From: CAYJFD01 sp964369605
GTDB taxonomy: Bacteria > Bacteroidota > Bacteroidia > Bacteroidales > UBA932
Reading direction: 5' to 3'
Length of the DNA stretch: 54,722 nt
Assembly (NCBI GenBank): GCA_964369605.1
Contig: CAYJFD010000010.1
Location: 1-54,722, forward strand
Below are positions 15,667 through 25,306 of the stretch, piece by piece (positions within the stretch are counted from its first letter, which is position 1; each line of letters begins with the position of its first letter). The position numbers and the translations under genes are program-made. Below the pieces are notes generated by a model. The model was not told where the DNA came from. It did not search any database and was given only the letters and a program-made list of their open reading frames with translations.

Positions 15667-16716
15667 TTAGATAATAAGCATGGCATCTCCGTAGGTTCCA
15701 AACTGATACCCTTCCTTCATCGCCTCTTCGTATGCATTCATTACGTTAGTGTATCCTCCAAAGGCAGCCACAGACATTAGCATCGTAGATGAAGGTAAGT
15801 GAAGATTTGTCACAAGTGCATTTGGAATAGAGAATTGGTAAGGAGGGAAAATGAATTTATTTGTCCATCCTTCAAACTCATTAATCTCCTTCTTTGTAGT
15901 TACAGGTGTTTCGATAGCTCTGATAGTAGTGATACCTACAGCAAATACGCGTTTCCCCTTAGCCTTAGTGTCATTTATCTTCTTAGCAGTCTCTTCTGTA
16001 ATTCTTACTTGTTCAGAATCCATTTTATGCTTAGATAAGTCTTCTACGTCTACTGTGCGGAAGTGACCTAGACCCATGTGAAGAGTAATGTGAGCTGTTT
16101 CGACACCTTTGATCTCCATTCTCTTAAAGAAGTTTTTACAGAAGTGTAAACCTGCTGCAGGACTTGCTACTGCACCCTCGTTACATCCATAAATCGTTTG
16201 GAAGCGGTCAGTGTCTATTTCCTCAGCTTTTGGGCGAATCCATCTAGGGATAGGAAGTTCTCCCATAGAGTATAGGGTATTTTTAAACTCCTCATAAGTA
16301 CCATCAAATAGGAATCTTAATGTACGACCTCTAGATGTAGTGTTATCAATTACCTCAGCAACAAGAGAATCATTCTCTCCAAAGTATAATTTATTACCTA
16401 TCCTGATTTTTCTTGCAGGGTCTACTAGAACATCCCATAGTCTTTGTTCCTCGTTTAGTTCTCTTAGTAAGAATACTTCTATCTCTGCACCAGTCTTCTC
16501 CTTATTGCCTTTTAGTCTAGCAGGAAAAACCTTTGTGTCATTAAATACGAAAATATCACCCTCGTCACAGAAGTTGATTAGATCTTTAAAAAATAAGTGT
16601 TCAATCTTACCTGAATCACGATGGAGAACTAATAATCTAGAATCCCCTCTAAAATCTGAGGGATACTTTGCAATTTGCTCAATTGTCAAAGGAAATTTAA
16701 AATTCGAAAGCTTCAT
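15667..16716 (-). CDS. queA: S-adenosylmethionine:tRNA ribosyltransferase-isomerase
   Basis: Transfers and rearranges the ribosyl part of SAM onto preQ1-modified tRNA to form epoxyqueuosine. 349 residues, family-typical. Visible motifs are DFRGDSRLLVLHR near the N-terminus, FVFNDTKVFPARLKG, VASPAAGLHF, HMGLGHFRTVDVEDL, HKMDSEQ and TNLHLPSSTMLMSVAAF. It lies 47 bp downstream of truB, so two tRNA-modification genes are together, and a terminator follows it. Confidence 0.97.
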   Translation of the reverse strand: MKLSNFKFPLTIEQIAKYPSDFRGDSRLLVLHRDSGKIEHLFFKDLINFCDEGDIFVFNDTKVFPARLKGNKEKTGAEIEVFLLRELNEEQRLWDVLVDPARKIRIGNKLYFGENDSLVAEVIDNTTSRGRTLRFLFDGTYEEFKNTLYSMGELPIPRWIRPKAEEIDTDRFQTIYGCNEGAVASPAAGLHFCKNFFKRMEIKGVETAHITLHMGLGHFRTVDVEDLSKHKMDSEQVRITEETAKKINDTKAKGKRVFAVGITTIRAIETPVTTKKEINEFEGWTNKFIFPPYQFSIPNALVTNLHLPSSTMLMSVAAFGGYTNVMNAYEEAMKEGYQFGTYGDAMLII

Positions 16717-16763
16717 ATATAATTATACGAAATATTTAAAAAAAAGTTTCAGAAAAATGATAA

Positions 16764-17501
16764 TTATTCAAATAACTTCATGCAGTCGTCGATAGAAAGC
16801 GCGTCTTCTATGTTAAACTGTCCTGAAATCGTTCTTTGCAGGCCTACAAGATAGGCTCCACTTTGGGCAGCTACTCCTAGGTCGCGAGCAAGAGCTCTGA
16901 TATATGTTCCCTTACTACACTCGACCCTAAGACTTAATATATTTTCCGAATAACCTAGTATTTCAAGATCATATATGTGAATAAGAGAGGATCTCATTTC
17001 GCATTCTTGACCTTCTCTTGCCATATTATATGCCCTAACTCCGTCAACAAGTTTTGCTGAAAAAATAGGAGGTACCTGAAGCTGCTCTCCGATGAAAGTA
17101 GCACAGATGTCTTTTAGCATCTCCAGTGTTATGTGCTCAAAAGGAAAGGTCTGATCTTCCTCCTTTTCACAATCAAAACAAGGAGTAGTCGCTCCAAACT
17201 TAATTTGAGCTATATATTCTTTACGCTCAGCTTGGAGGGTTTCAGCTTTTTTTGTAGCCTTACCTATACAAACTAACAATATACCAGTAGCCAGAGGATC
17301 AAGTGTTCCTGCGTGGCCCACTTTAATGCTCTTCTTGTTGAAATGCCTTTGAAGCTGAAATTTTATCTTTCTAACAGCATCAGCTGATGTCCATTTATAT
17401 GGTTTATCTACATTTAATACGATGCCATTAGGGTAGTCATCAATATTATGAGATAGTGGAGCAAGGTCTGATTTCTTTATTATTTTGAAACTTTCTGTCA
17501 T
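16764..17501 (-). CDS. truB: tRNA pseudouridine-55 synthase
   Basis: Makes the universal pseudouridine 55 in the tRNA T-loop. 245 residues, the short form without a large C-terminal PUA extension. The catalytic Asp is in GHAGTLDPLATGILLVCIG, and other family motifs are VDKPYKWTSADAVRKIK, YIAQIKFGATTPCFDCE and CSKGTYIRALARDLG. It starts 13 bp after the rpiB stop. Confidence 0.96.
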   Translation of the reverse strand: MTESFKIIKKSDLAPLSHNIDDYPNGIVLNVDKPYKWTSADAVRKIKFQLQRHFNKKSIKVGHAGTLDPLATGILLVCIGKATKKAETLQAERKEYIAQIKFGATTPCFDCEKEEDQTFPFEHITLEMLKDICATFIGEQLQVPPIFSAKLVDGVRAYNMAREGQECEMRSSLIHIYDLEILGYSENILSLRVECSKGTYIRALARDLGVAAQSGAYLVGLQRTISGQFNIEDALSIDDCMKLFE

Positions 17502-17514
17502 CGGATATTCTTAA

Positions 17515-17949
17515 CTAAAAAGTTGAAATAAGTTCAACTCTGCGTTGATGTCTTCCTCCCTCGAATTCAGCGGTGAAGAAGGTGTCAACTATTTCAAGGG
17601 CAGTTTGAGTGCTAACAAAACGAGCAGGAATGGATAGTACATTTGCGTCATTATGCTCAACTGCTAGTTTTGCGATCTCTGGAGCCCAGCAAAGTGCGCA
17701 TCTGATACCAAGATGTTTATTTGCTGCCATACTGATACCGTTTCCTGATCCGCAAATAGTGATACCTTTAAGGTTTTCACCAGCCTCAATACTTGCAGCT
17801 AGGGGATGAGCTACACTAGGATAGTCCATACTTTCTGTGGAGTGAGTTCCAAAATCCTGGACTGTGTAACCTAAGCCCTCAAGATGGCCTTTTACTATTT
17901 CTTTTAATTCGTAGCCAGCATGATCTGCTGCGATTGCTATATTTTTCAT
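17515..17949 (-). CDS. rpiB: ribose 5-phosphate isomerase B
   Basis: Interconverts ribose 5-phosphate and ribulose 5-phosphate. 144 residues, normal for RpiB. The N-terminus IAADHAGYELKEIVKGHL and the active-site block ITICGSGNGISMAANKHLG (with the catalytic Cys) identify the family, as does IRCALCWAPEIA. The C-terminal GGRHQRRVELI is also typical. It lies 13 bp downstream of gltX. Confidence 0.96.
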   Translation of the reverse strand: MKNIAIAADHAGYELKEIVKGHLEGLGYTVQDFGTHSTESMDYPSVAHPLAASIEAGENLKGITICGSGNGISMAANKHLGIRCALCWAPEIAKLAVEHNDANVLSIPARFVSTQTALEIVDTFFTAEFEGGRHQRRVELISTF

Positions 17950-17962
17950 ACTACTCGTGTAT

Positions 17963-19525
17963 TTATTGTAAAACTAGTGTGTTTATTGCAGTGTTAATTC
18001 TTTTAATAAATTCATCTTTTCCTAGGATGTAGATTATATCTGCTACTCCTGGACCCATAGATGCCCCAACAAGGGCTAGTCGAATTGAATTCATAACCTT
18101 ACCCATAGCTAGGCCATTTTCTTGGATGTAACTCTTCATCGAACTATCTATGTTCTCTACACTAAAGTCCTCAAGAGAAACAACATAGTTCGCTACTTGT
18201 GTAACGCACTGTGGTATTTCGTCTTTCCAAAACTTAGCGACTACTTTTTCATCGTAAGATTTAGGTGCTACAAAGAAGTAACTTGAAAGCTCTATAAAAT
18301 CCTGTATAAAATATGCCCTTTCCTTAATAAGAGAGCAGATGTCTTCTATTTTGCTCGGATCGTAGCTAATATTTTCAGCCTCAAGAACACACTTGAATTC
18401 ATCAGCAAGTTCTTGATTACTTCTCATTCTTAAATATTCTTGATTGAACCATTTAGCCTTCTCTTGATTAAAGCGGGCTCCAGCTTTTACTACTTTGTCT
18501 AGTGAGAAGAACTTGATAAGTTCTTCCATAGATAAGATTTCTTGGTCATTGCCAGGGTTCCATCCAAGGAGTGCTATGATATTAATAAATGCTTCTGGGT
18601 AGTATCCATCCTCTCTATAGCCTCTTGAAATTTCCCCTTCCTCAGATCTCCATTCTAATGGAAATACAGGAAAGCCTAGGCGATCACCGTCTCTTTTACT
18701 TAATTTACCCTTACCGTCAGGCTTAAGCAGAAGTGAAAGATGTGCAAATTCTGGCTGAGTGTCTTGCCATCCAAGTGCTTCATATAACATATAGTGAAGA
18801 GGAAGTGATGGTAGCCATTCTTCCCCTCTGATAACATGAGATATATCCATTAAGTGATCATCTACTATATTAGCTAAGTGATAGGTAGGAAGCTGGTCAG
18901 CACATTTCCATATTACCTTATCGTCTAGAGTATTGGTGTTAAACTCTACAGAACCTCTGATGAGATCTTGCATTTTAACTACTCTATCTTCAGGGTTTTT
19001 AAAGCGTATAGTCCAGCTAGTAGTGTTTTCTAGTAAATTACTAACCTCTTCTTGACTAAGTGTAAGAGAGTTTCTTAACTTTAACCTAGTAATATAGTTG
19101 TAAGTGAAGGTTTCACCATTTGCCTCGGCCTGACTTCTTAACTCATTTAATTCCTCAGCGCTATCAAAAGCATAGTAGGCGTGACCATTTTGAATTAGCT
19201 CCTGTGCATATTTTTTGTATAGCTCCTTTCTTTGTGACTGGCGATACGGTGCATTAGGGTGTCTTTCACTTGGCGTGTCTACCATATTCCCATTCTCATC
19301 TACTCCCTCATCTGGACTTATTCCGCACCACTTTAATGATTCTATTATGTATTTCTCTGCTCCAGCTACAAATCTTTGAGAATCGGTATCTTCTATTCTT
19401 AAAATGAAATCGCCACCATTTTGTTTGGCAAATAAATAATTATACAATGCAGTTCTGACTCCACCCATGTGTAGTGGTCCCGTAGGACTAGGAGCAAATC
19501 TTACTCTTACCTTTCTCTTTTCCAT
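17963..19525 (-). CDS. gltX: glutamyl-tRNA synthetase
   Basis: Class I synthetase that charges tRNA-Glu; about 520 residues from the chosen start. The HIGH-type motif is FAPSPTGPLHMGGVRTALYN near the N-terminus, and the KMSKS-type loop is KGKLSKRDGDRLGFPVFP. A longer frame begins at 19564, inside ftsZ, and would add 13 residues before MEKRKVRVRFAPSPTG. I prefer the internal ATG at 19525: it puts the HIGH motif at the usual distance from the start and leaves a 4-bp gap after the ftsZ stop. Confidence 0.96.
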   Translation of the reverse strand: MEKRKVRVRFAPSPTGPLHMGGVRTALYNYLFAKQNGGDFILRIEDTDSQRFVAGAEKYIIESLKWCGISPDEGVDENGNMVDTPSERHPNAPYRQSQRKELYKKYAQELIQNGHAYYAFDSAEELNELRSQAEANGETFTYNYITRLKLRNSLTLSQEEVSNLLENTTSWTIRFKNPEDRVVKMQDLIRGSVEFNTNTLDDKVIWKCADQLPTYHLANIVDDHLMDISHVIRGEEWLPSLPLHYMLYEALGWQDTQPEFAHLSLLLKPDGKGKLSKRDGDRLGFPVFPLEWRSEEGEISRGYREDGYYPEAFINIIALLGWNPGNDQEILSMEELIKFFSLDKVVKAGARFNQEKAKWFNQEYLRMRSNQELADEFKCVLEAENISYDPSKIEDICSLIKERAYFIQDFIELSSYFFVAPKSYDEKVVAKFWKDEIPQCVTQVANYVVSLEDFSVENIDSSMKSYIQENGLAMGKVMNSIRLALVGASMGPGVADIIYILGKDEFIKRINTAINTLVLQ

Positions 19526-19529
19526 TATT

Positions 19530-20741
19530 TTATTTGTTATATTTTCTCTTGTATGCAGGTTCATTTTCCCAAAGACTGACCATATTTAGGTCGTCATAAG
19601 TGCAAATTTTAGATATATCTAGTTTTTCTAGAATCTCATCTATGCTGTTAGTAATACCCTCATCTTCATCACTAAGGGAGCTGTCGCCTGAGTCTATGAT
19701 TGCTAATTCGTCCTCTATTTCGTAATTAGGTTTTATCGGTGCAGGAAGCTGAAGATTAAATCCAGTAACTAGTATAGTCACAGAAATAGAATCTTTATCT
19801 ATTAAATTACTCTCTGCAACTCCTCTTTTAAAGTTCGCTCCACCTGTCTTACTTGCAAAGCTACTCATTATGAGTTTCTCTTCTTCTGTCGTCAATTCGT
19901 TTTCTGGGTGATATATGATGTATATAATACCTTTAGCCGAAGTTCTTAGATTACAGTCATTCATCAGTTCGGAGTTGAAGGCCTTATCTATAGCGTCTAG
20001 GGCTCTGTTAGTTCCTGAGCCTGAACCTATACCAAAGTATCCCATTCCACTAATAGAGGTAGCTGTTCTAATGTCTGCTAAGTCGACGTTTATAACGCCA
20101 GGGATAGTAATGATTTCTGCGATTCCTTTTACGGATGTTACGAGTATATCATCGATCTTTTTTAGCGAATCAGTAAATTTTAGATTAGATGTGTGAGCAT
20201 ATATCTTTTGATTATCGATAAGTACTAAAGAGTTTACGTGCTTTGATAATTCCTTAATGCCATCATAAGCTCTTTTTTCAGTATCGTATAATTCATTTCT
20301 ACCAGGTCTAGTAACGATGGCAATGGTTAGAATACCCATACTTTGAGCTAGTTCTGCTATAACAGGTATAGCTCCAGTTCCAGTTCCTCCACCCATTCCT
20401 GCTGTGAGGAAAAGTAGATTAGTGCCATCACTAAGTTCTTTTATTATAGCATCCTTTGACTCTAGGGCTGCATTTCTACCAACAAGTGGATCCTGACCTG
20501 CTCCTAGTCCCTTGGTTAGTGTCTCCCCAAGTTGAAGTTTGTTTGGTATAGGAGATTGCAAAAGGGCTTGTTTGTCAGTATTAGCTATAACATAACCGAC
20601 CCCTTTAAAGCCTTCTTGAAAGAGTCTATTGATAGTGTTTCCTCCGCATCCACCGACTCCAATAACTTTAATAATTATATTGTCGCTCTTCTTCTCTAGA
20701 TTGACAGGCACAAAGCCATTTAATAAATTAGTTAGCTGCAT
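19530..20741 (-). CDS. ftsZ: cell division GTPase FtsZ
   Basis: Tubulin-like GTPase that forms the Z ring. 403 residues. The N-terminal nucleotide site is KVIGVGGCGGNTINRL, the tubulin signature GGGTGTG is at residues 117-123, and the synergy (T7) loop is NVDLADIRTA with the catalytic Asp pair kept. An acidic linker follows, and the C-terminal tail ENEPAYKRKYNK fits the Bacteroidota peptide that binds FtsA. It is the last dcw gene, 2 bp after ftsA. The T7 loop has Leu where Phe is usual (NVDFAD), a mild change. Confidence 0.98.
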   Translation of the reverse strand: MQLTNLLNGFVPVNLEKKSDNIIIKVIGVGGCGGNTINRLFQEGFKGVGYVIANTDKQALLQSPIPNKLQLGETLTKGLGAGQDPLVGRNAALESKDAIIKELSDGTNLLFLTAGMGGGTGTGAIPVIAELAQSMGILTIAIVTRPGRNELYDTEKRAYDGIKELSKHVNSLVLIDNQKIYAHTSNLKFTDSLKKIDDILVTSVKGIAEIITIPGVINVDLADIRTATSISGMGYFGIGSGSGTNRALDAIDKAFNSELMNDCNLRTSAKGIIYIIYHPENELTTEEEKLIMSSFASKTGGANFKRGVAESNLIDKDSISVTILVTGFNLQLPAPIKPNYEIEDELAIIDSGDSSLSDEDEGITNSIDEILEKLDISKICTYDDLNMVSLWENEPAYKRKYNK

Positions 20742-20743
20742 AT

Positions 20744-22048
20744 TTACGCTTCATTATCTATTTTGCCAAATAAGTCACTAAATGACTTCTTTAATTTTTC
20801 TGTAGTACTAGAACCATTTTGAGGCTCAAGTTCATCTCCAAAAAGATTCAACTTTGCCTTTGTTCCATCGTTACTTGTCGATCTAATAGATACCTGTCTC
20901 TTTTTATCCTTTAGTGCCTCTATTAATATCCCAGCAACAGAAGATGCCTCGATATCGTAGATCTCATTTATCTTAGATTTTGTGATGACTTCATTGTTCG
21001 CCCCTAAAACTCTTACATCCATACCTAGTACTTTTTGAGCAAGGGTTTTAATTCCTGCTAAGTTAGCACCTCCTCCAGTAAGAATTACTCCCCCCATTAG
21101 CTTATGTGCATAACCTGACTTTTCGATTTCTTTCTTTATAGTTGCTAATATCTCAAGTGTCCTAGCCTCCACCACCTCAGATAATAATTTAAGATTAATA
21201 GTGTTATTCTTATCGTTTGATATCATAATGGATTTAGAACCTTGAGAGTATTTACTAATACAGGATCCATAATGAATCTTGATTTCCTCCGCCCTCTTTG
21301 TACCTACTTTACAAATTTGTTGTATGTCTCTTGTGATGGAATCGCCACCAAAAGGGATGATAGATAAGTGCCTTAGTGTGTGTGTGTGATAGATTGAAAG
21401 GTCAGTTGTCCCTGCACCTAAATCGATAAGGGCTACTCCTAGTTCCTTGTCATCATCAGTTAATATTGCGCTAGCAGTAGCAGTCGCTCCTAAGAATATT
21501 TTATCTGGACTGATGTTGTTCCTTTTTAAAATTGAATTCGAGAAAGTATGATATTTACTTGGACCAATAAATAACTTGTAGTAGCTATTAAAGTTTTTAC
21601 CAGTCATACCCTCTATGTCCAGATAGCCTACATTATTGTAATCATCGAGAGTAAAGGACTGTGGAGAAATATAATAGACCTTTTCACTTTCACCGTATTT
21701 CCCCTTAAGTAATTCAGATTCTATATCATCTAATTCGCTGCTAGTAATAGTTGTATCTGGCTTTGGTCTTAATGAAGATTTATTCTCTTTTGCTACTCTA
21801 ATCTTATAGCCGGATAGATTTGCATAGGCGTGGGTTATCTTGAAATCCTCTAAGATATCCTCTATGTCATTAATGGTAATCTTTAATGCGTCAGTATTTC
21901 TTTGAATATTCATAATCTCACCCCTGCTCATACCAGTATTAGGGTATTTGCTATATGCAACTACCTCTAACTCATCGTGATTAATTTTTCCAACGGCTAT
22001 TTGTATCTGTGATGTTCCGATATTAATAGCGACTATGTGATCATTCAT
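20744..22048 (-). CDS. ftsA: cell division protein FtsA
   Basis: Actin-like ATPase that tethers FtsZ to the membrane. 434 residues. It begins with INIGTSQIQIAVGKI, the phosphate 1 loop. The SHS2 (1C) domain follows, then ALIDLGAGTTDLSIY (phosphate 2) and GGVILTGGGANLAGIKTLA (adenosine motif). The C-terminus has KLKKSFSDLFGKI, an amphipathic helix of the kind that binds membrane. It sits between ftsQ (5-bp gap) and ftsZ (2-bp gap). Confidence 0.97.
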   Translation of the reverse strand: MNDHIVAINIGTSQIQIAVGKINHDELEVVAYSKYPNTGMSRGEIMNIQRNTDALKITINDIEDILEDFKITHAYANLSGYKIRVAKENKSSLRPKPDTTITSSELDDIESELLKGKYGESEKVYYISPQSFTLDDYNNVGYLDIEGMTGKNFNSYYKLFIGPSKYHTFSNSILKRNNISPDKIFLGATATASAILTDDDKELGVALIDLGAGTTDLSIYHTHTLRHLSIIPFGGDSITRDIQQICKVGTKRAEEIKIHYGSCISKYSQGSKSIMISNDKNNTINLKLLSEVVEARTLEILATIKKEIEKSGYAHKLMGGVILTGGGANLAGIKTLAQKVLGMDVRVLGANNEVITKSKINEIYDIEASSVAGILIEALKDKKRQVSIRSTSNDGTKAKLNLFGDELEPQNGSSTTEKLKKSFSDLFGKIDNEA

Positions 22049-22053
22049 AAATA

Positions 22054-22842
22054 CTACCTCCTCTTTGTGCAGACTATTTGTCCGTTATATTTTAAATTTA
22101 CCTTTGAATATTTTTCCCAGCCATAGACAGGGATAATATTTGCATAAAATTGTTCTAATTTATCAAACTTCTCACTCATTCTGTCAAGTTCTCCAAAAAG
22201 AAGGACCTGATTTCCAACCCTTGTGTACAAGCTTATGTCTTGGTTAGCCTCTACATTTATTTCTTGGATCTGTGCATTAAGAAACTCACTTTCATTAATA
22301 TGTGCTCCAAGTTTCATAATGTTCTTAAGCCAAGCTGACCCTTCCTTTTCTATTTTCCCCCTATATCCTTTGGCAAGCTTTATTGGAATATTACCAGTAA
22401 CAACAGGTACATAAGAAGTAAATGATTCTGAAAGCGGGAAAATATACTGCTCATTGTCAATATAAAAACCACCATCACTAGTCTGTATTCTCAACACCGG
22501 TTTCCTCTGTGTAACATCCACATGCAGTGTGCCGTCATTTGAATACGCAACATTACTCTCCTTTATAGCTCCCTTGTTACTAAGGAGCTTCTCTATCTTA
22601 TTTATGTCTATAGAGTGTATGTTTTGATTAAGAGGTGAGAGTTGTTCTGCCTGAATCATAGCCATAACATCCATAGGTGTTACAAACCTATTCTCTGCAC
22701 TGTCCAAAATTCTGATTTTTATGTGCTTACATATCTCTGCTTTCTTATCCTCCTGTCGCAGCCTATAGCCAAAAACAAAATAAAGTGCAAATATAAGACA
22801 GAGAATTGTGTATCCCAATGATATTATGATTTTTCTTAACAT
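22054..22842 (-). CDS. ftsQ: cell division protein FtsQ
   Basis: Bitopic divisome protein with one N-terminal membrane helix (about 5-26). A POTRA-type domain follows with VTPMDVMAMIQ and HSIDINKIEKLLSNKGAI, then the beta domain with VDVTQRKPVLRIQTSDGGFYIDN kept in two halves. 262 residues. FtsQ sequences are poorly conserved, and the call rests on this architecture plus position between murC and ftsA. The start overlaps the murC end by 7 bp, so translation is probably coupled. Confidence 0.92.
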   Translation of the reverse strand: MLRKIIISLGYTILCLIFALYFVFGYRLRQEDKKAEICKHIKIRILDSAENRFVTPMDVMAMIQAEQLSPLNQNIHSIDINKIEKLLSNKGAIKESNVAYSNDGTLHVDVTQRKPVLRIQTSDGGFYIDNEQYIFPLSESFTSYVPVVTGNIPIKLAKGYRGKIEKEGSAWLKNIMKLGAHINESEFLNAQIQEINVEANQDISLYTRVGNQVLLFGELDRMSEKFDKLEQFYANIIPVYGWEKYSKVNLKYNGQIVCTKRR

Positions 22843-24203
22843 TTCTTTTCCTCCTGCTCATTTAATAAGTTGGTGATAGGCTCTACAAGCCTATCAATGT
22901 CACCTGCACCAAGAGTAAGAAGGATGTCAAATTCCATATTTTTTACCTCGGAAAGCACTTCCTCCTTATCAAATAGGAATTTGTCCTTGATTCTTATGTT
23001 GTCAAGAATGAGTTTAGAAGTAACGCCCTCTATTGGTTTTTCCCTAGCAGGGTAGATAGGAAGCAGTATAACCTTGTCTATATGGCTTAGACTCTCAGCA
23101 AATTCCATGTAAAAATCAGAGGTTCTAGAAAATAAATGAGGCTGGAAAATAGCGCAAATTATCTTGTCAGGATAAAGTTTTCTAACAGATTTTAGAGTTG
23201 CGTTTATTTCCTCTGGATGATGTGCATAGTCGTCAATATATATATGAGTCTCATTATTGACCCTTAAGTCTAATCTTCTTTCTACGCCTACAAAACTACT
23301 AAGTGCATCCCTTATCTGCTCAAGGCTAATACCATTAAGATAGGCTAGGGCACTAGCAGCCACTGAATTCATAACATTAATTATGCCAGGAAGTCCAAGG
23401 TAACAATTCTCTATTTGCCCCTGTGGAGTTACAAAAGTGAATGTTATCCTACCCTCAGAAGCATATACTATATCCTTGGCATAAAAATCAGCTTCTTTTC
23501 CTACAGCATAGGTGTAAAACTTAGCGCTAGAACCCATTTGCAGTTCGGCTATGTTTTCTATGTCTTTATTTATCACAATATTAGCACTCACTTGCTTAGT
23601 GAAAGCGTGGAATGATTCTCTTATGCTTTCAAGACTGCCATAGATGTCTAGGTGATCAGCGTCAATGGCCGTAATCGCTGCAGAGTGCGGAAATAATTGC
23701 AGAAATGATCTGTCAAACTCGTCAGCCTCCGCGACTAAAATTTCGCTCTTACTTAAGAATAGATTAGAGTGATAGTTCTTCGCTATGCCGCCTAAGAAGG
23801 CATTGCATCCTACAGAGGATGCCCTATAAATATGAGCAAGCATAGTACTGGTAGTAGTCTTGCCGTGAGTACCAGCTATGGCTAGGCACTTGTGCTCCTT
23901 AGCGATGTGTCCTAGCGCTTTAGATCTTTTAACTACCTGGTAACCATTATTCAGTACAAAATATAACTCACTCATAGTTTCGGGAACTGCAGGAGTATAA
24001 ATAACTAGTGTGGAGTCCTTATCTTTAGGAATGTAGTTAATATTATCATCGTAGTGAACCTCTATCCCCTCAGCCTCTAGTTCTAGAGTTAATTTACTAG
24101 CAGTACTGTCATAACCACTTACAGAATAGCCAAAGTGATTATAATAACGTGCAAGGGCGCTCATCCCTATTCCTCCTATCCCTATTAGATATACATTTTT
24201 CAT
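22836..24203 (-). CDS. murC: UDP-N-acetylmuramate--L-alanine ligase
   Basis: Adds L-Ala to UDP-MurNAc, the first amino-acid step of peptidoglycan precursor synthesis. 455 residues. The N-terminal Rossmann part has LIGIGGIGMSALARYY, the ATP P-loop is AIAGTHGKTTTSTMLAHI, the central domain has EADEFDRSFLQL, and the C-terminal domain starts at IYIDDYAHHPEEI. It overlaps murG by 4 bp (ATGA type) and ftsQ by 7 bp. Confidence 0.97.
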   Translation of the reverse strand: MKNVYLIGIGGIGMSALARYYNHFGYSVSGYDSTASKLTLELEAEGIEVHYDDNINYIPKDKDSTLVIYTPAVPETMSELYFVLNNGYQVVKRSKALGHIAKEHKCLAIAGTHGKTTTSTMLAHIYRASSVGCNAFLGGIAKNYHSNLFLSKSEILVAEADEFDRSFLQLFPHSAAITAIDADHLDIYGSLESIRESFHAFTKQVSANIVINKDIENIAELQMGSSAKFYTYAVGKEADFYAKDIVYASEGRITFTFVTPQGQIENCYLGLPGIINVMNSVAASALAYLNGISLEQIRDALSSFVGVERRLDLRVNNETHIYIDDYAHHPEEINATLKSVRKLYPDKIICAIFQPHLFSRTSDFYMEFAESLSHIDKVILLPIYPAREKPIEGVTSKLILDNIRIKDKFLFDKEEVLSEVKNMEFDILLTLGAGDIDRLVEPITNLLNEQEEKKC

Positions 24204-25306
24204 CCTTCTATCAGTCTTAAAATTTGAGAAGCGATATCTTTACCTGCGTTTGGCCTTGCAAAATTCGCGATATTCTCTTCTAAACTAGTGATTCTTTCTT
24301 TATTATTTATAAGCTCATTTATACTTTCCAAAAGCGAGTTATCTACTTGATCATTCTCTACCATAAGTGCTGCACCCTTGTTTACTAGGGCTTTAGCATT
24401 ATGAGTTTGATGATCCTCGCTGACATAAGGTGAAGGTACAAAGATACAAGCCTTTCCCATATATGCTAGCTCTGAGATAGTGCTAGCTCCAGCTCTAGAG
24501 ATAACAAGATCTGCAGCACGAAGTGCAATATCCATATCCGAAATAAAGTCATAGCTGTGCACGTTAGCGGGAAGTTGATCCTTAAGTTTACTTAGCTCTT
24601 GTTGATAAGCCCTTCCACTTTGCCATACGTATTGTATATCCTTTCCTAGCTTATTATTATTCACCCAGCCCTTGACACAATTATTAAGAGCTGCCGCTCC
24701 GAGGCTGCCACCAATAATTAAGACACAAGGTCGTAGTGGGTCTAAGCCCATCCTTTCCTTGGCCTGATCAGGGCTTAGCTCCTTGGAATTAAGAATGCTC
24801 TTTCTTAAAGGGTTTCCAGTTAGTACTATTCTATCAGCAGGGAAAAACTTTTCCATACCTTCATAAGCCGTACAGATGCATTTTGCTTTTTTCCCGATTA
24901 CTTTATTACTTAATCCTGCAAAAGAGTTTTGCTCTTGGATTAAACACGCTATTCCCATATTTGCCGCTGACCATAATAAAGGGGCACTAGCGTAGCCTCC
25001 AACGCCAACTGCGCAGTCGGCTCCAAAATCCTTAATTACTCTACGTGCCTTAACTAAACTCTTCAAGATCTTAAATGGGAGAGCTAAATTTGATAGACTC
25101 AGGCTCCTTTGAAGACCAGCAATCGGAAGTCCAATAATTCTATAGCCAGCCTGAGGAACTTTCTCCATTTCCATTCTACCCTGAGCCCCTACGAATAATA
25201 TCTCTACACTAGGGTCTAATTCCTTTAAAGACTCAGCTATCGATATGGCTGGGAAAATATGGCCTCCAGTGCCACCACCACTAATAATTACTCTTTTATT
25301 TTTCAT
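24200..25306 (-). CDS. murG: UDP-GlcNAc:undecaprenyl-PP-MurNAc-pentapeptide GlcNAc transferase
   Basis: Converts lipid I to lipid II on the cytoplasmic face of the inner membrane. 368 residues. The N-terminal GGGTGGHIFPAISIAESL is the MurG glycine-rich loop. Other family motifs are VGVGGYASAPLLWSA, LIQEQNSFAGLSNK, IIGGSLGAAALN and the UDP-site block SRAGASTISELAYMGKACIFVPSP. Its start overlaps the ftsW end by 11 bp, tying the flippase/polymerase and transferase genes together. Confidence 0.97.
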   Translation of the reverse strand: MKNKRVIISGGGTGGHIFPAISIAESLKELDPSVEILFVGAQGRMEMEKVPQAGYRIIGLPIAGLQRSLSLSNLALPFKILKSLVKARRVIKDFGADCAVGVGGYASAPLLWSAANMGIACLIQEQNSFAGLSNKVIGKKAKCICTAYEGMEKFFPADRIVLTGNPLRKSILNSKELSPDQAKERMGLDPLRPCVLIIGGSLGAAALNNCVKGWVNNNKLGKDIQYVWQSGRAYQQELSKLKDQLPANVHSYDFISDMDIALRAADLVISRAGASTISELAYMGKACIFVPSPYVSEDHQTHNAKALVNKGAALMVENDQVDNSLLESINELINNKERITSLEENIANFARPNAGKDIASQILRLIEG

